DNA of 62,451 nt from Flavobacterium gelidicaeli (GCF_013294005.1 NZ_JABSNK010000015.1:1-62451); one strand, 5' to 3'; shown: positions 1 through 8,535, counted from the stretch's first letter. Notes: generated by a model from the sequence alone, not told the origin. Made by a program: numbers and translations.

Positions 1-52
1 TATTTTTACCCATCGTTATTTGAATTTTGCAACTCTAAATTACGATTATTTT

Positions 53-81
53 AAGAAGCCATTAATTTGGCTTCTTTTTTT
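53..81 (+). terminator. Rho-independent terminator
   Basis: Perfect 8-bp stem AGAAGCCA/TGGCTTCT with a 6-nt loop, followed by a run of T. It would end a plus-strand gene lying left of the window. Confidence 0.75.
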
Positions 82-432
82 ATCGGACAACAATGGATAA
101 GAATAATAAAATTAAAATATTTTTCATTTTTTTTTTTAGTTTAATCTTCTGTTTTTCAGTTTTCTGCGGTAAAATATCGCCTAACTAGTAAATATAATAA
201 AGTAGATACATCTTTATTGCCTTTTTGAGATATATATTGATGTTTTTCTTTGCTTTAATGATTCCAAATTGTTTGCGTGAGGGATAGCAGTGAAAAGCCC
301 ACAAACAAGTGCAGCGATAGCGAAACTTGTTGCGGACTTGCAACGAATAGCCCGACTCGACCCGATAACTATCGGGACGGGTCACGCCCAGAATGATCTC
401 GTTGATTTAATTAAAAATTATGAATTTGGTTA
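82..432. other. Intergenic region without a credible gene
   Basis: About 350 bases between the left-edge terminator and the HAD hydrolase gene. It contains a run of T near 121-137 and the dispersed repeat at 275-390. A 66-codon minus-strand ORF here lies mostly across the repeat and has no protein-like features, so I do not call it. I see nothing else. Confidence 0.6.
275..390. repeat. Flavobacterium-type dispersed intergenic repeat
   Basis: GC-richer block inside AT-rich DNA, with a perfect inverted repeat CCCGATA-ac-TATCGGG at 361-376. From memory, very similar blocks occur many times between genes in Flavobacterium genomes. This is recollection, not a search, and only one copy is in this window. 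Its role is unknown; a structured RNA or a miniature mobile repeat are both possible. Confidence 0.5.
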
Positions 433-1119
433 CTATTTGTAAACAGCTACTAACTGCTGTGCTATTGCTAGAATGTCGTTAGCCACATAACCTGGTTCTT
501 TAGATAATGTATATATTGATTGGCCTTCACGCGCTATGAAAGCTGTGTTTAAACCAGCATGTGATGCGCCTGCGATATCCCAACCATGTGCGGCAATCAT
601 GAGCATTTCTTGAGGTTTTACTTCCATTTTTTTAGCAGCCCACAAATAAGTTTCTATGGCTGGTTTGTATTTTGCTATTGTATCAATACTTAAAGCTTGC
701 TCAAAATAATGGGTTAGATTTGAGTTTTGTAATTGCGCTTTTAAAGCACTATCTGGGGAGTTGGTTAAAGTTATTAGTCTAAAATCGTTTTCTTTTAAGA
801 GTTGCAATCCTTTGATTACATCAGGATAGGTTTGTAATGATTTAATGATGGATAGGGTTTCTTTAATGGCTTCATTAGTTACTTTTTTATCCATTGAAGT
901 GGCTGCCATTTTTAGTGTTGTAGCCGCTATGGTGGTAAAATCATGGTACTCATCTATATTGTTGGACACTGTAGAATAGTGCAATAACATTCCAAACCAA
1001 ATGCGGAATCCTTGCTCTTCATTTAAGAGTGTGTTTATTGCTTTTTTTAACGGAGTCATATCTAGTAATGTCTCGTTTACATCAAATACTAATACGGGTT
1101 TATTTTTTTTAATCGTCAT
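433..1119 (-). CDS. Haloacid dehalogenase type II-like HAD hydrolase
   Basis: Cytoplasmic HAD-superfamily hydrolase of 228 residues, the usual size for the L-2-haloacid dehalogenase subfamily. Visible motifs are motif I DVNETLLD with the nucleophilic Asp near residue 14, motif II TLTNSPDSA (Thr/Ser), the motif III lysine in AKYKPAIETY, and motif IV in AAHGWDIAGA. Members hydrolyse haloacids or small phosphate esters, and the substrate cannot be told from sequence. It lies 15 bases downstream of the glycosidase-like gene and is probably the last gene of the unit that starts at the disulfide reductase (4830). Confidence 0.85.
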   Translation of the reverse strand: MTIKKNKPVLVFDVNETLLDMTPLKKAINTLLNEEQGFRIWFGMLLHYSTVSNNIDEYHDFTTIAATTLKMAATSMDKKVTNEAIKETLSIIKSLQTYPDVIKGLQLLKENDFRLITLTNSPDSALKAQLQNSNLTHYFEQALSIDTIAKYKPAIETYLWAAKKMEVKPQEMLMIAAHGWDIAGASHAGLNTAFIAREGQSIYTLSKEPGYVANDILAIAQQLVAVYK

Positions 1120-1134
1120 TATGCTAATTTTAAA

Positions 1135-2199
1135 TTATTGATACCATTTTTTAATGGTTTCTAGTGCAGGTTTTTCCTGCGGTGTATAATCTACACCATT
1201 CCTTTTATTTTTATGATACTCGTCAGCGTACCATTTCCAAGCAAATCCACCTACAAACCAATCTTTTTTAGTCATGGATTGAAACAAAGCTTCATACGCA
1301 TTTGCTTGCGCTATATTATTTATCTCGTTTTTGTCTTCTGTCCAAGGAGCTTCTGCGGCATGATTTGAATTGCGGTAGCCAAACTCAGTAAACATAATTT
1401 TTTTGTCGAATTTGTTATGAGTGATTTCCATTTTTTGAATGTGCTTTTCCCAGGCAGTATTGAGTTCTTTTACACTTGGATTTGCTGCGCTAGACAACGG
1501 GAAATAAGCATCGATACCAATATAATCTAACTGATCCCAAAAAGGAACTTTATCAAAATCATCCCAGTTGGCTGCGTAGGTAAGTTTACCGGTATATACT
1601 TTTTTAATTTTCTGGATGAGTTGGTTCCAGTAAGTGGGTCTTTTTGCAATTGCATTACCTAATTCAGTTGCAAAACAAAAAAGGGGCATTTTTTCTTTTT
1701 GAGCTAATGCTGCAAAATCCAGAATATAGTTTTCATATTCGGTTTCCCATTTTACCCATTCTTTATCTGTAGCGAAATCTAAATTTCCTGTATAAAAATT
1801 ATGGTTTACCCAAAGGTGCGGTTTTAACATTACGCACATTTTGTATTGTTGTGCCATTTGATTACTTGCAATAATGCCTTCGGTTTTTTCGCCCCACCAT
1901 TGTCGATCGTTATTATAATTTACGGTAGCGTCATCCCTATTTACATACGCATAGGGAATCAATGAAATTGCATTTACATGATTCTCTTTTAAATTATCTA
2001 GGGTACTTATTTTTAGTTCTTTTATTGGTGCTACAAGGTTCATTCCTTTGTATTCCATGTCTAGATTTTTAGCAGTTGGTTCTATGGGAATATTTATAGC
2101 GACTTCATGCGTTTCTTTTATTGTTTGATTAGTGTAAATGGCAAAACCGCTAATAATTATTAACGTGAGTATAGAGAGTATAAGTATTGTTTTTTTCAT
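1135..2199 (-). CDS. Glycoside hydrolase-like TIM-barrel protein (GH113-like)
   Basis: Membrane-anchored or secreted protein of 354 residues with an uncleaved-looking hydrophobic N-terminus (residues 4-24) and no lipobox. The body resembles GH113/GH53-type TIM barrels: a motif FATELGN could carry the acid/base Glu, FTEFGYRN the nucleophile Glu, and a C-terminal FAWKWY segment resembles a sugar-binding platform. GH113 enzymes cut beta-mannans, but I infer only a retaining glycosidase fold here. Neighbours are a DUF2652 protein (29-base gap) and a HAD hydrolase (15-base gap), which suggests co-transcription. Confidence 0.65.
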   Translation of the reverse strand: MKKTILILSILTLIIISGFAIYTNQTIKETHEVAINIPIEPTAKNLDMEYKGMNLVAPIKELKISTLDNLKENHVNAISLIPYAYVNRDDATVNYNNDRQWWGEKTEGIIASNQMAQQYKMCVMLKPHLWVNHNFYTGNLDFATDKEWVKWETEYENYILDFAALAQKEKMPLFCFATELGNAIAKRPTYWNQLIQKIKKVYTGKLTYAANWDDFDKVPFWDQLDYIGIDAYFPLSSAANPSVKELNTAWEKHIQKMEITHNKFDKKIMFTEFGYRNSNHAAEAPWTEDKNEINNIAQANAYEALFQSMTKKDWFVGGFAWKWYADEYHKNKRNGVDYTPQEKPALETIKKWYQ

Positions 2200-2228
2200 T
2201 AAGTTGTTTTTATTATCGCGCTACAATG

Positions 2229-3302
2229 CTACGTTATAATTTTTACTAAGTTGTTTTTAGACACTTTGTGTAAGTTGGTTAATTTGCGTTCCCACATTCT
2301 ACTAACTTTTTTTACAATTTCCTTTTTCATAATCTTGCCTAATATGTTGTATTCAAGAAATAAGCTCAAGGTAAGCTGGGTTGTATGTTTATCAATTTTA
2401 TGTAGTTTGATCAAGTAGTAGAATTTTTTTAGAAAGAACATTTCTTTTGTTCGTTCGCCATAAATGAGACTGTCTTTACTGGGTTTTTTTATGGTTTCAA
2501 ACTTCATGTTTCCAAATTTTAAAACACAATTATGTTCTGTTCCTACTCTATTTACTTTGTCGTGATCAAAATCTATGCGTTGAATTTCTTTGTCCCAAAT
2601 ATGACGGTATTTTAATTCGCTTATGTATGCAAAAATGTTGTGTATGTCTGCGTCAAAAGTTTTATTGATTATAACATCAGGCTGAGTAATATCGTCGTTT
2701 TTAATGGCTTCTTTTTCAACTTCTTTTTCGATATTTACTTTTATTTTATCTAAAATTTTATAGCTATACGTTAATTCATTTGTCGCTTCTTCTTGACTAT
2801 TTTTCAACCATTTTGCTCCCATTTCATTTTGGAACAAGACAACAGTATTGGTAGTAAAAAGCACATATTCATTTACCGGAATTTGGTTTTTTAATAGTTG
2901 GTGTATTTCGATTACTTCTTTGCCATATGGCTTGATGATATTTTTTACTTTAATCATGGATAGTTCGCCATAATGTACTAAAAATTTAAGGTCTAAATCA
3001 ATTGTAGTTTTACAAGATCCACAATCACATATTCGTTTAGTTTCGTACTCTTTAGTCAGCCTATGAAAAGATTCTAACATCACTTTTACCTGATTTATTA
3101 GTTGTTGGTAAGTTGGGATAGTAGTAGTATACATGAATAAAGCATCCCCTTCAACTTCAACTAATTGTAGGTCTATTGTGTTGTTGTCAATCAATAATTC
3201 TAGTAATTCAGCAATAATATGAATGCTGTGCTCCACCTCAGTGGTGTTTACAAAATTTGTAAAACCACTAATATCAGGCATAAAATAGAGCGCTTTGGGC
3301 AT
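2229..3302 (-). CDS. DUF2652 protein: cyclase-like domain plus SRPBCC-like domain
   Basis: A 357-residue cytoplasmic protein. The first ~150 residues resemble a class III nucleotidyl cyclase fold: FMPDISGFT at the start and VEGDALFMY near residue 50 match the two metal-binding Asp positions of that family. A cysteine cluster CDCGSC lies near residues 92-97. Residues ~205-345 look like a START/SRPBCC lipid- or ligand-binding domain. Whether it makes a cyclic nucleotide is unknown. It follows the disulfide reductase gene by 97 bases and precedes the glycosidase-like gene by 29. Confidence 0.7.
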   Translation of the reverse strand: MPKALYFMPDISGFTNFVNTTEVEHSIHIIAELLELLIDNNTIDLQLVEVEGDALFMYTTTIPTYQQLINQVKVMLESFHRLTKEYETKRICDCGSCKTTIDLDLKFLVHYGELSMIKVKNIIKPYGKEVIEIHQLLKNQIPVNEYVLFTTNTVVLFQNEMGAKWLKNSQEEATNELTYSYKILDKIKVNIEKEVEKEAIKNDDITQPDVIINKTFDADIHNIFAYISELKYRHIWDKEIQRIDFDHDKVNRVGTEHNCVLKFGNMKFETIKKPSKDSLIYGERTKEMFFLKKFYYLIKLHKIDKHTTQLTLSLFLEYNILGKIMKKEIVKKVSRMWERKLTNLHKVSKNNLVKIIT

Positions 3303-3399
3303 AAAATAGTCTTTAGATTTTTTTTGTTATCGAAATTTAGGATTTTTATTTTACACCTTATCTATAAATTTTACTAAAGTTTACTTCTAAAACTGCTAT

Positions 3400-4830
3400 T
3401 TAGCTAAAGAGTTTAAAAGCAAATTGAAGTATTTTCTTGGTGTTTTTATTTATAATTTTCAATTTGTGTTGGCTGATAGCTTTTTGATTTATTCTGGATG
3501 CAGCAGGGTAGGGGTAGATTTTATTAGTAATAGCGTTAATAGACACTCCGCTAGTATTGGCTAGAATAAGCTCTTGGATTAATTCTCCCGCTTTTGGAGC
3601 AAGCATTGTTCCGCCAAGTATTTTTTCTTTTTGAAAAAAATTTCCTTTCGATAGATATAAATTTAGTTGTCCGTATTGATAATCATCTACAATGGCGCGA
3701 TCATCATTAGCAAAGGACTGTTCTAGTTTTGTATATTTTATATTTCTTTCTCGTAAGTCTTTTTCGTTATAACCAAAGGTTGCTAACTCAGGATCAGTAA
3801 ATGTGATCCAAGACATGTGTTTGTTAGAAATTTTCTTTTTTAATGGCGAAATAAGATTGTTGATTATTAATCGACCATGTTGTTCTGCAGCATGAGAAAA
3901 CTGTAATTTGCCTACAACATCACCACAAAGGAGTACGTTTTTATTAGAAGTTTGTAAGTAATCATTAACCTTGATTTTGTTGTTTTCGATAACGATGCCC
4001 GCTTTTTCTAGGTCTAAATTTTCAATGTTTAATTGCCTTCCAATGGCAACAAAAACAGCATCAAATTCTAGAGGAGTTATTTTGCCTTCGTTATTTTTAA
4101 TAATTCCTTTATTAGCAGATTCGAAATGAGTGATAGCTGCATTAAAATGGAATTCCATTCCTGATTGTTCTAATCTCTTGGTCAATATTTTACTCAAATC
4201 TTGATCGTCATGTTGCAAAATAGTGTTACCATGATGAACAACCGTTATTTTAGCGCCAAGTTTCTGAAAAGCTTGAGCCATTTCTATTCCTATTGGGCCA
4301 CCGCCAATAAATAGTAGTCTTTTTGGGAATTCTTTTATTTTAAAAATACTTTGATTATCATAATATTTAACCATTTCTATTCCTGGAACAGTTAGTTTTC
4401 TAGGTCTTGACCCTGTTGCCAAAATTATTTTTTTAGCAGTATAGTTTACCCCTGCTACTGCTACTTGATTTTTTCCTGTAAATGTTGCACTTCCTATAGC
4501 AATATCAAATCCTTCTTTCTCAAAGTACGGCTTGTTTTCATGTGCTCTTATGACTTCCTGGCTGTCATAAATGTATTTTACCACCTTTTCTAGATCAACC
4601 TCTTGTGTTAATTGAAGTCCAAAATCACTTGCTTTTCTGGCATTGTCAACAATATTAGCAATATGAATTAAAGCTTTGCTAGGTACACAGCCATCATTTA
4701 AACAATCCCCTCCAATTTGGTGTTCTGTTTTTGAAACCATCAGTACTTTAAAACCAAGTTTGACCATAAATCCGCCAACACTTAATCCTCCAGATCCAGC
4801 TCCTATTATTATGAGATCGTATTTTTTCAT
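3400..4830 (-). CDS. MerA/Lpd-like FAD-dependent disulfide oxidoreductase
   Basis: A 476-residue flavoprotein of the class I pyridine nucleotide-disulfide oxidoreductases. Visible parts are the FAD-binding GAGSGG near residue 10, the redox-active cysteine pair in CLNDGCVPSK (about residues 48-53), the NAD(P)-binding IGGGPIGIE near 176, and the second FAD site LCGDVVG. The C-terminal interface reads IYPYPAAS, without the catalytic HxH of dihydrolipoyl dehydrogenase, and the extra C-terminal Cys pair of true MerA is absent. It is therefore a disulfide reductase of unknown substrate. Putative ECF promoter A (4932-4957) lies about 100 bases upstream of the start. Confidence 0.85.
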   Translation of the reverse strand: MKKYDLIIIGAGSGGLSVGGFMVKLGFKVLMVSKTEHQIGGDCLNDGCVPSKALIHIANIVDNARKASDFGLQLTQEVDLEKVVKYIYDSQEVIRAHENKPYFEKEGFDIAIGSATFTGKNQVAVAGVNYTAKKIILATGSRPRKLTVPGIEMVKYYDNQSIFKIKEFPKRLLFIGGGPIGIEMAQAFQKLGAKITVVHHGNTILQHDDQDLSKILTKRLEQSGMEFHFNAAITHFESANKGIIKNNEGKITPLEFDAVFVAIGRQLNIENLDLEKAGIVIENNKIKVNDYLQTSNKNVLLCGDVVGKLQFSHAAEQHGRLIINNLISPLKKKISNKHMSWITFTDPELATFGYNEKDLRERNIKYTKLEQSFANDDRAIVDDYQYGQLNLYLSKGNFFQKEKILGGTMLAPKAGELIQELILANTSGVSINAITNKIYPYPAASRINQKAISQHKLKIINKNTKKILQFAFKLFS

Positions 4831-4931
4831 GCTGTTTTATTTTACTGTTCGTAGGTGTTGAACGTGTTTTATCTAAATATTTTTACGCTTTTGCTTATTC
4901 CAATTTAAAAATTGAATCATATAAAATAATA

Positions 4932-4957
4932 GACTGATAAACGGTTAAAACCTGACA
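4932..4957 (-). promoter_or_regulatory. Putative ECF-sigma promoter (site A)
   Basis: Read on the minus strand: TGTCAGGTT, 13 bases, then AGTCTATTA. The layout matches sites B, C and D. It would drive the disulfide reductase gene starting at 4830. The match between sites is seen in the sequence; promoter function is inferred. Confidence 0.6.
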
Positions 4958-4965
4958 TTCGATAA

Positions 4966-5000
4966 TGAAAAAAGCCAATAAAATTGCTTTTTATTGGCTT
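4966..5000 (-). terminator. Terminator of the sigma/anti-sigma operon
   Basis: Stem AAGCCAATAAAA/TTTTATTGGCTT with a short loop. The minus-strand transcript runs into a U tract (A-rich on the plus strand at 4967-4973). It lies 54 bases past the anti-sigma stop and just before site A. Confidence 0.8.
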
Positions 5001-5053
5001 GTAACTATTTTTGACTAGGTTGTATTATAGCGTCTTATAAAAAAATAGGAATA

Positions 5054-5323
5054 TTAAATTTCTTTTATGCTTTCTATTATTTTAGATTTTTTATCAGCAT
5101 CTAACTTAGCATTTGATTTATTATTTCCTGCAGTAAACCATTTAGCTAACGCAAAATCAATTAATTTAGATTGCTTTTCATAGCTATTGCATGTTTTACA
5201 CACTGCTTTATGGGCATTTAATTGTAATTTTTCGGTAACTGATAATGGTGTAGCCAACTGTTTATCTATCAGTTCAGTTGATTTTTTACAACTGTTCAAC
5301 AATTTTTTCATTACGATGTTCAT
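5054..5323 (-). CDS. Putative zinc-finger anti-sigma factor
   Basis: An 89-residue basic cytoplasmic protein with no membrane segment. The motif HKAVCKTC (His-x3-Cys-x2-Cys, about residues 34-41) is the core of ZAS/zf-HC2 anti-sigma domains, which often sense redox state through zinc-bound cysteines. It follows the ECF sigma gene by 22 bases, the usual pairing. The likely role is to bind and hold the sigma factor until a thiol or oxidant signal arrives. A weak ECF-like site (5416-5441) inside the sigma gene could give it its own promoter and a feedback loop. Confidence 0.75.
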   Translation of the reverse strand: MNIVMKKLLNSCKKSTELIDKQLATPLSVTEKLQLNAHKAVCKTCNSYEKQSKLIDFALAKWFTAGNNKSNAKLDADKKSKIIESIKEI

Positions 5324-5345
5324 TTTCTATAAAATTAAAACGTTA

Positions 5346-5927
5346 TTAGACCCATTTTACCTCTAAGCAGTTTTTCATAAGCAGTTTAGCTCTATGAATG
5401 ATCTGCCAATAATTAGACAATGTAATTTCTAATTCCTGACAAATATCTGCTGGCTTTTTTTCAGATAAATATTTTGAGGTAATTGCTAACTTCCATTTAG
5501 TAGGTAATTCCTCCATACAATGCTGGAGTACAGTATTAAAATCAGGATTGTCTAGCAACTGTTCTTCTTGATCCCAGAGCGTATTTACTTTCATGTTTTC
5601 CCAACATCCATTGTCAGTGAAGATCGCGTCAGCTAGTTCAAGACCACTATTTTCAGTAAGACTAAAATTTTGTTTTGTAGTTCTAGCGCTTAATCGGTAA
5701 TAGTCAATTACTTTATTATTAAGTATCGAAAACAACCAAGTTTTAGGTTGGCTTTTTCCTTGAAAAGTAGCTATTTTATTAAATGCAGCCAAGAAAGTTT
5801 CTTGTACTAAGTCTTCGGCTGTTTCCTTAGATGATGTTTTATAAAGTGCCCAAGAGTAGAGGTCATCGCTATATTGATTCACCCATTTTTCTAATACTAT
5901 CTTTTCGTTGTCTTTATTCTCGACCAT
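5346..5927 (-). CDS. ECF-family RNA polymerase sigma factor
   Basis: About 193 residues from the preferred start. Region 2 is clear (DLYSWALY, AEDLVQETFLAAF, KTWLFSILNNKVIDYYR), and region 4 is a helix-turn-helix near the C-terminus (EKKPADICQELEITLSNYWQ). A start 17 codons further upstream (5978) is open, but a good housekeeping -7 element (TATATTTG on the minus strand, 5957-5964) lies between the two starts, so I choose Met at 5927. The adjacent zinc-finger anti-sigma gene completes the switch. I infer that it reads the repeated TGTCAGG-N13-GTC promoters in this region. Confidence 0.9.
   Translation of the reverse strand: MVENKDNEKIVLEKWVNQYSDDLYSWALYKTSSKETAEDLVQETFLAAFNKIATFQGKSQPKTWLFSILNNKVIDYYRLSARTTKQNFSLTENSGLELADAIFTDNGCWENMKVNTLWDQEEQLLDNPDFNTVLQHCMEELPTKWKLAITSKYLSEKKPADICQELEITLSNYWQIIHRAKLLMKNCLEVKWV
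5416..5441 (-). promoter_or_regulatory. Weak ECF-like site inside the sigma gene (site E)
   Basis: Minus strand: TGTCAGGAA, 13 bases, then TGTCTAATT. The first half and the spacer match sites A-D, but the second half deviates. It lies in coding sequence (codons for Cys-Gln-Glu), about 93 bases before the anti-sigma start, so chance is a real alternative. Confidence 0.3.
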
Positions 5928-5956
5928 GAATATTGCTGTCTGTATTTTTAATTTTC

Positions 5957-5964
5957 CAAATATA
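5957..5964 (-). promoter_or_regulatory. Housekeeping -7 promoter element for the sigma gene
   Basis: Minus-strand TATATTTG matches the Bacteroidota TAnnTTTG consensus and sits 30 bases before the Met at 5927. The upstream -33 element is weak (CTTT at a 19-base spacing). Confidence 0.5.
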
Positions 5965-6163
5965 CAGTTTTTTGCCACTCGTAAAAGCTAGTATTTTCAT
6001 AAATAAAAGGATTTGCTCTTTGGCTTAAAGCCAAAAAATTACTTTGAGAACTAAAATTGTGTAATTGTTATAATTCAAAATACCGCTCTATTAATATAAA
6101 ATAAGAGGAAAGGGCAGGCTTTTGTGACAAAAACTAGTTTGAAATATATTGTCTTGGATTTTG

Positions 6164-6916
6164 TTATAAATACCTTTTGGCCCAAGCAGCAATCATCAAC
6201 CCCACAAATTCAGAATCGTCTTTGTCGCTCAATAAATGATCCGCTTTATCTAAGGAAATAAATGATTTTGGATGTTTTGCGGTTTTATATATTTTGGCCG
6301 CATTCTCAATTTCTACCGTTTGATCAATAGGAGAGTGGAAAATCATTATGGGAACATTCAAATTTGCAATGGCTATTTCGATTTTCTGACTTTTGATATC
6401 ATTCAAAAATTGTTCTTTTATTTTAAAGGGCCTTCCACCAATGGATAATTCAGCGGCACCATTTTCTATAATCTCCGAAACGCTATCGTTAAACAAATGA
6501 GAAATATGTGATGGATTAGCAGGAGCACCAATCGTTACAACAGCTTTTATAGAAGGTATTTGATGCTTAGCAAAAAGCACTGCAGCACCACCCAATGAAT
6601 GTCCGATAAGGATTGAAGGAGCTTCGTAATTTGATTTCAAAAAATCAGCAGCTGCAATTAAATCATCTACATTACTAGTGAAATTAGTGTCTTCAAAGTC
6701 GCCTTCACTTTCTCCTAATCCAGTAAAATCAAATCTAAAAACGGCAATTCCTTTACTATTTAACGCTTTACCTATATTTCTAACTGCTGTTAGGTTTTTA
6801 TTGCAGGTAAAACAATGGGCAAATATGGCGTAACCCAAAGGTTTTTCATCTGGAAGCTCTAATAAAGCGGCTAAAAGTTGTCCTTGACTATTTTTAAATT
6901 TTATTTTTTCTCTCAT
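6164..6916 (-). CDS. Alpha/beta-hydrolase fold esterase/peptidase-like protein
   Basis: A 250-residue cytoplasmic protein with the alpha/beta-hydrolase core. It shows an oxyanion/turn segment AIFAHCFTC, the nucleophile elbow GHSLGG (Ser near residue 106), a later Asp in HSPIDQTV, and the catalytic His in KADHLLS. This is the type often found fused to or next to OsmC in other bacteria. Here it stands alone between the sigma operon and the thioredoxin reductase gene. The substrate is unknown. Confidence 0.8.
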   Translation of the reverse strand: MREKIKFKNSQGQLLAALLELPDEKPLGYAIFAHCFTCNKNLTAVRNIGKALNSKGIAVFRFDFTGLGESEGDFEDTNFTSNVDDLIAAADFLKSNYEAPSILIGHSLGGAAVLFAKHQIPSIKAVVTIGAPANPSHISHLFNDSVSEIIENGAAELSIGGRPFKIKEQFLNDIKSQKIEIAIANLNVPIMIFHSPIDQTVEIENAAKIYKTAKHPKSFISLDKADHLLSDKDDSEFVGLMIAAWAKRYL

Positions 6917-7004
6917 TTTGATTTAAATTTATTGCTATGTTTCATTAGTATGCAATAGTATTTTGAGCAATGCTCATGGAGTGTATTTTGTTTTAAGTTC
7001 CATA

Positions 7005-7048
7005 ATTTTAGCCACAGCTCAATAAGATTTAATCTGTGGCTAATTTTA
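7005..7048 (-). terminator. Probable terminator after the Grx-TrxR gene
   Basis: Inverted repeat TAGCCACAG/CTGTGGCTA with a 16-base loop, flanked by A/T runs. It lies about 75 bases past the stop of the Grx-TrxR fusion and could act in both directions. Confidence 0.5.
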
Positions 7049-7122
7049 TTTTATGCGTAATTCAAGTTTAAACTCATTGAGTTTGCAAAATAGAAACTAC
7101 AAACGTTGATACCATAACGCTT

Positions 7123-8535
7123 TTATTTTTTCAAGTATTCTTTGATTCCAAAACTTGCGACAACTCCTTCGCCAGTAGCAGCAGCGACTTGTGCAATGGC
7201 TCCAAATCTACAGTCTCCCGCTGCAAAAATCCCAGGAACACTAGTTTCATTTAGCCCTTTAGTTAAAATATGGCCACTTTGAGACAGGTTGATTAATCCT
7301 TCAAAAGGTTTTGTATTAGGGATTAACCCTATGAATACAAAAACACCATCGGCTTTTATTTCTCCGTCTTTTCCAGTCTCGTTATCAGTGTAAATCATTT
7401 TTTCAAAACTAGCACTTTCATTTGCAATAAATGCTTTTGGAGCTTTGTTTAAATAGATTTCTATGTTTGCAAAAGAGGCTAATTTCTCAGTATAAATTTC
7501 ATTAGCAGAAAATTGTTCGCTGCGGTGAATAATGCTCACTTTTTTACAGAATCCAGCTAAAAACATTCCTTCTTCTAAGGCACTGTTTCCACCTCCAATT
7601 ACAATTACTTCTTTATCACGATAAAATGCCCCATCGCAAGTTGCACAAAAGTGAATACCAGATCCAATCAATTCTTGTTCACCTTCAATATCAAGCGTTC
7701 GGTACATACTTCCTGTTCCTATGACAATTGATTTAGAGCGGTATTCTTGTGTTTTAGTAAAAACTTTAAAAAAGCCTTGCGTTTTTTCTATATTGATGAT
7801 CTCTTCGCCAGTTTCAATTTTTGCACCTAATGTTTCGGCTTGATCTGCCATTCGATCCATTAAATCAGGTCCTGAAACTTCTTTAAACCCTGGGTAATTT
7901 TCTATTTTTTTTGTTATAAACGCATTACCTCCTATATTTTTCTTTTCGAGTATGATACTGTCAAAACGATCTCTTTGCGCATAAATAGCTGTGGTAAGTC
8001 CTGCTGCACCACCACCTACGATAAGCACATCGTAAATTTTAGTATCAGCTACTTTATCGATTGCTAATAATGCCATGAGAGTAGCATTATCAGGATTAGA
8101 ATAAGGTTTGTCGTTGAATAAAATGGTGGGAATAATTCTTTTTCCGTTGTTTGCATTCATTACAAATTCACTCGCTCCCTCAGTAGTTTCTACGTCTACG
8201 AATTCAAAATTAATTTGATTGTCTTGTAAAAAATGTTTTGCTCGCTGGCAATCAGGACACCAATCTGCACCAAATAATTTCAATCTTCCTTGTTTGTTAA
8301 CACCCAACTGTTGTGCTAACTCAAAATTTTGAGGATTGCTATATGCAACATCATCAATTAAAACTGTGGGAATAATTCTTTTACCTTTGTTATATCCTTC
8401 CACAAGTTGAGAAGCTTCAGGAGTAATGTCAATATTTATATATTCGAATTTGATGTTGTTTTTAGTAAAAAATTCTTTGGTTCTTCTACAATCTGGACAC
8501 CATTCAGCCCCAAACATTTTGATTTCTTTATTCAT
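7123..8535 (-). CDS. Tandem glutaredoxin-thioredoxin reductase fusion
   Basis: A 470-residue cytoplasmic redox enzyme made of three parts. Residues ~4-77 and ~84-158 are two glutaredoxin/NrdH-like domains, each with a CPDC active site (AEWCPDC, ADWCPDC) and a near-identical GKRIIPT cis-Pro segment, so they arose by internal duplication. Residues ~165-470 are a thioredoxin reductase with GGGAAG for FAD, the catalytic CATC and GGGNSA for NAD(P)H. Normal thioredoxin reductases are about 310 residues. The fusion should pass electrons from NAD(P)H straight to its own dithiol domains. ECF-like site B lies about 145 bases upstream. Confidence 0.9.
   Translation of the reverse strand: MNKEIKMFGAEWCPDCRRTKEFFTKNNIKFEYINIDITPEASQLVEGYNKGKRIIPTVLIDDVAYSNPQNFELAQQLGVNKQGRLKLFGADWCPDCQRAKHFLQDNQINFEFVDVETTEGASEFVMNANNGKRIIPTILFNDKPYSNPDNATLMALLAIDKVADTKIYDVLIVGGGAAGLTTAIYAQRDRFDSIILEKKNIGGNAFITKKIENYPGFKEVSGPDLMDRMADQAETLGAKIETGEEIINIEKTQGFFKVFTKTQEYRSKSIVIGTGSMYRTLDIEGEQELIGSGIHFCATCDGAFYRDKEVIVIGGGNSALEEGMFLAGFCKKVSIIHRSEQFSANEIYTEKLASFANIEIYLNKAPKAFIANESASFEKMIYTDNETGKDGEIKADGVFVFIGLIPNTKPFEGLINLSQSGHILTKGLNETSVPGIFAAGDCRFGAIAQVAAATGEGVVASFGIKEYLKK

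Noticed and set aside
185..385. 66-codon minus-strand ORF
   Set aside because: It lies mostly across the dispersed repeat, has an odd composition and no family feature. It is more likely non-coding.
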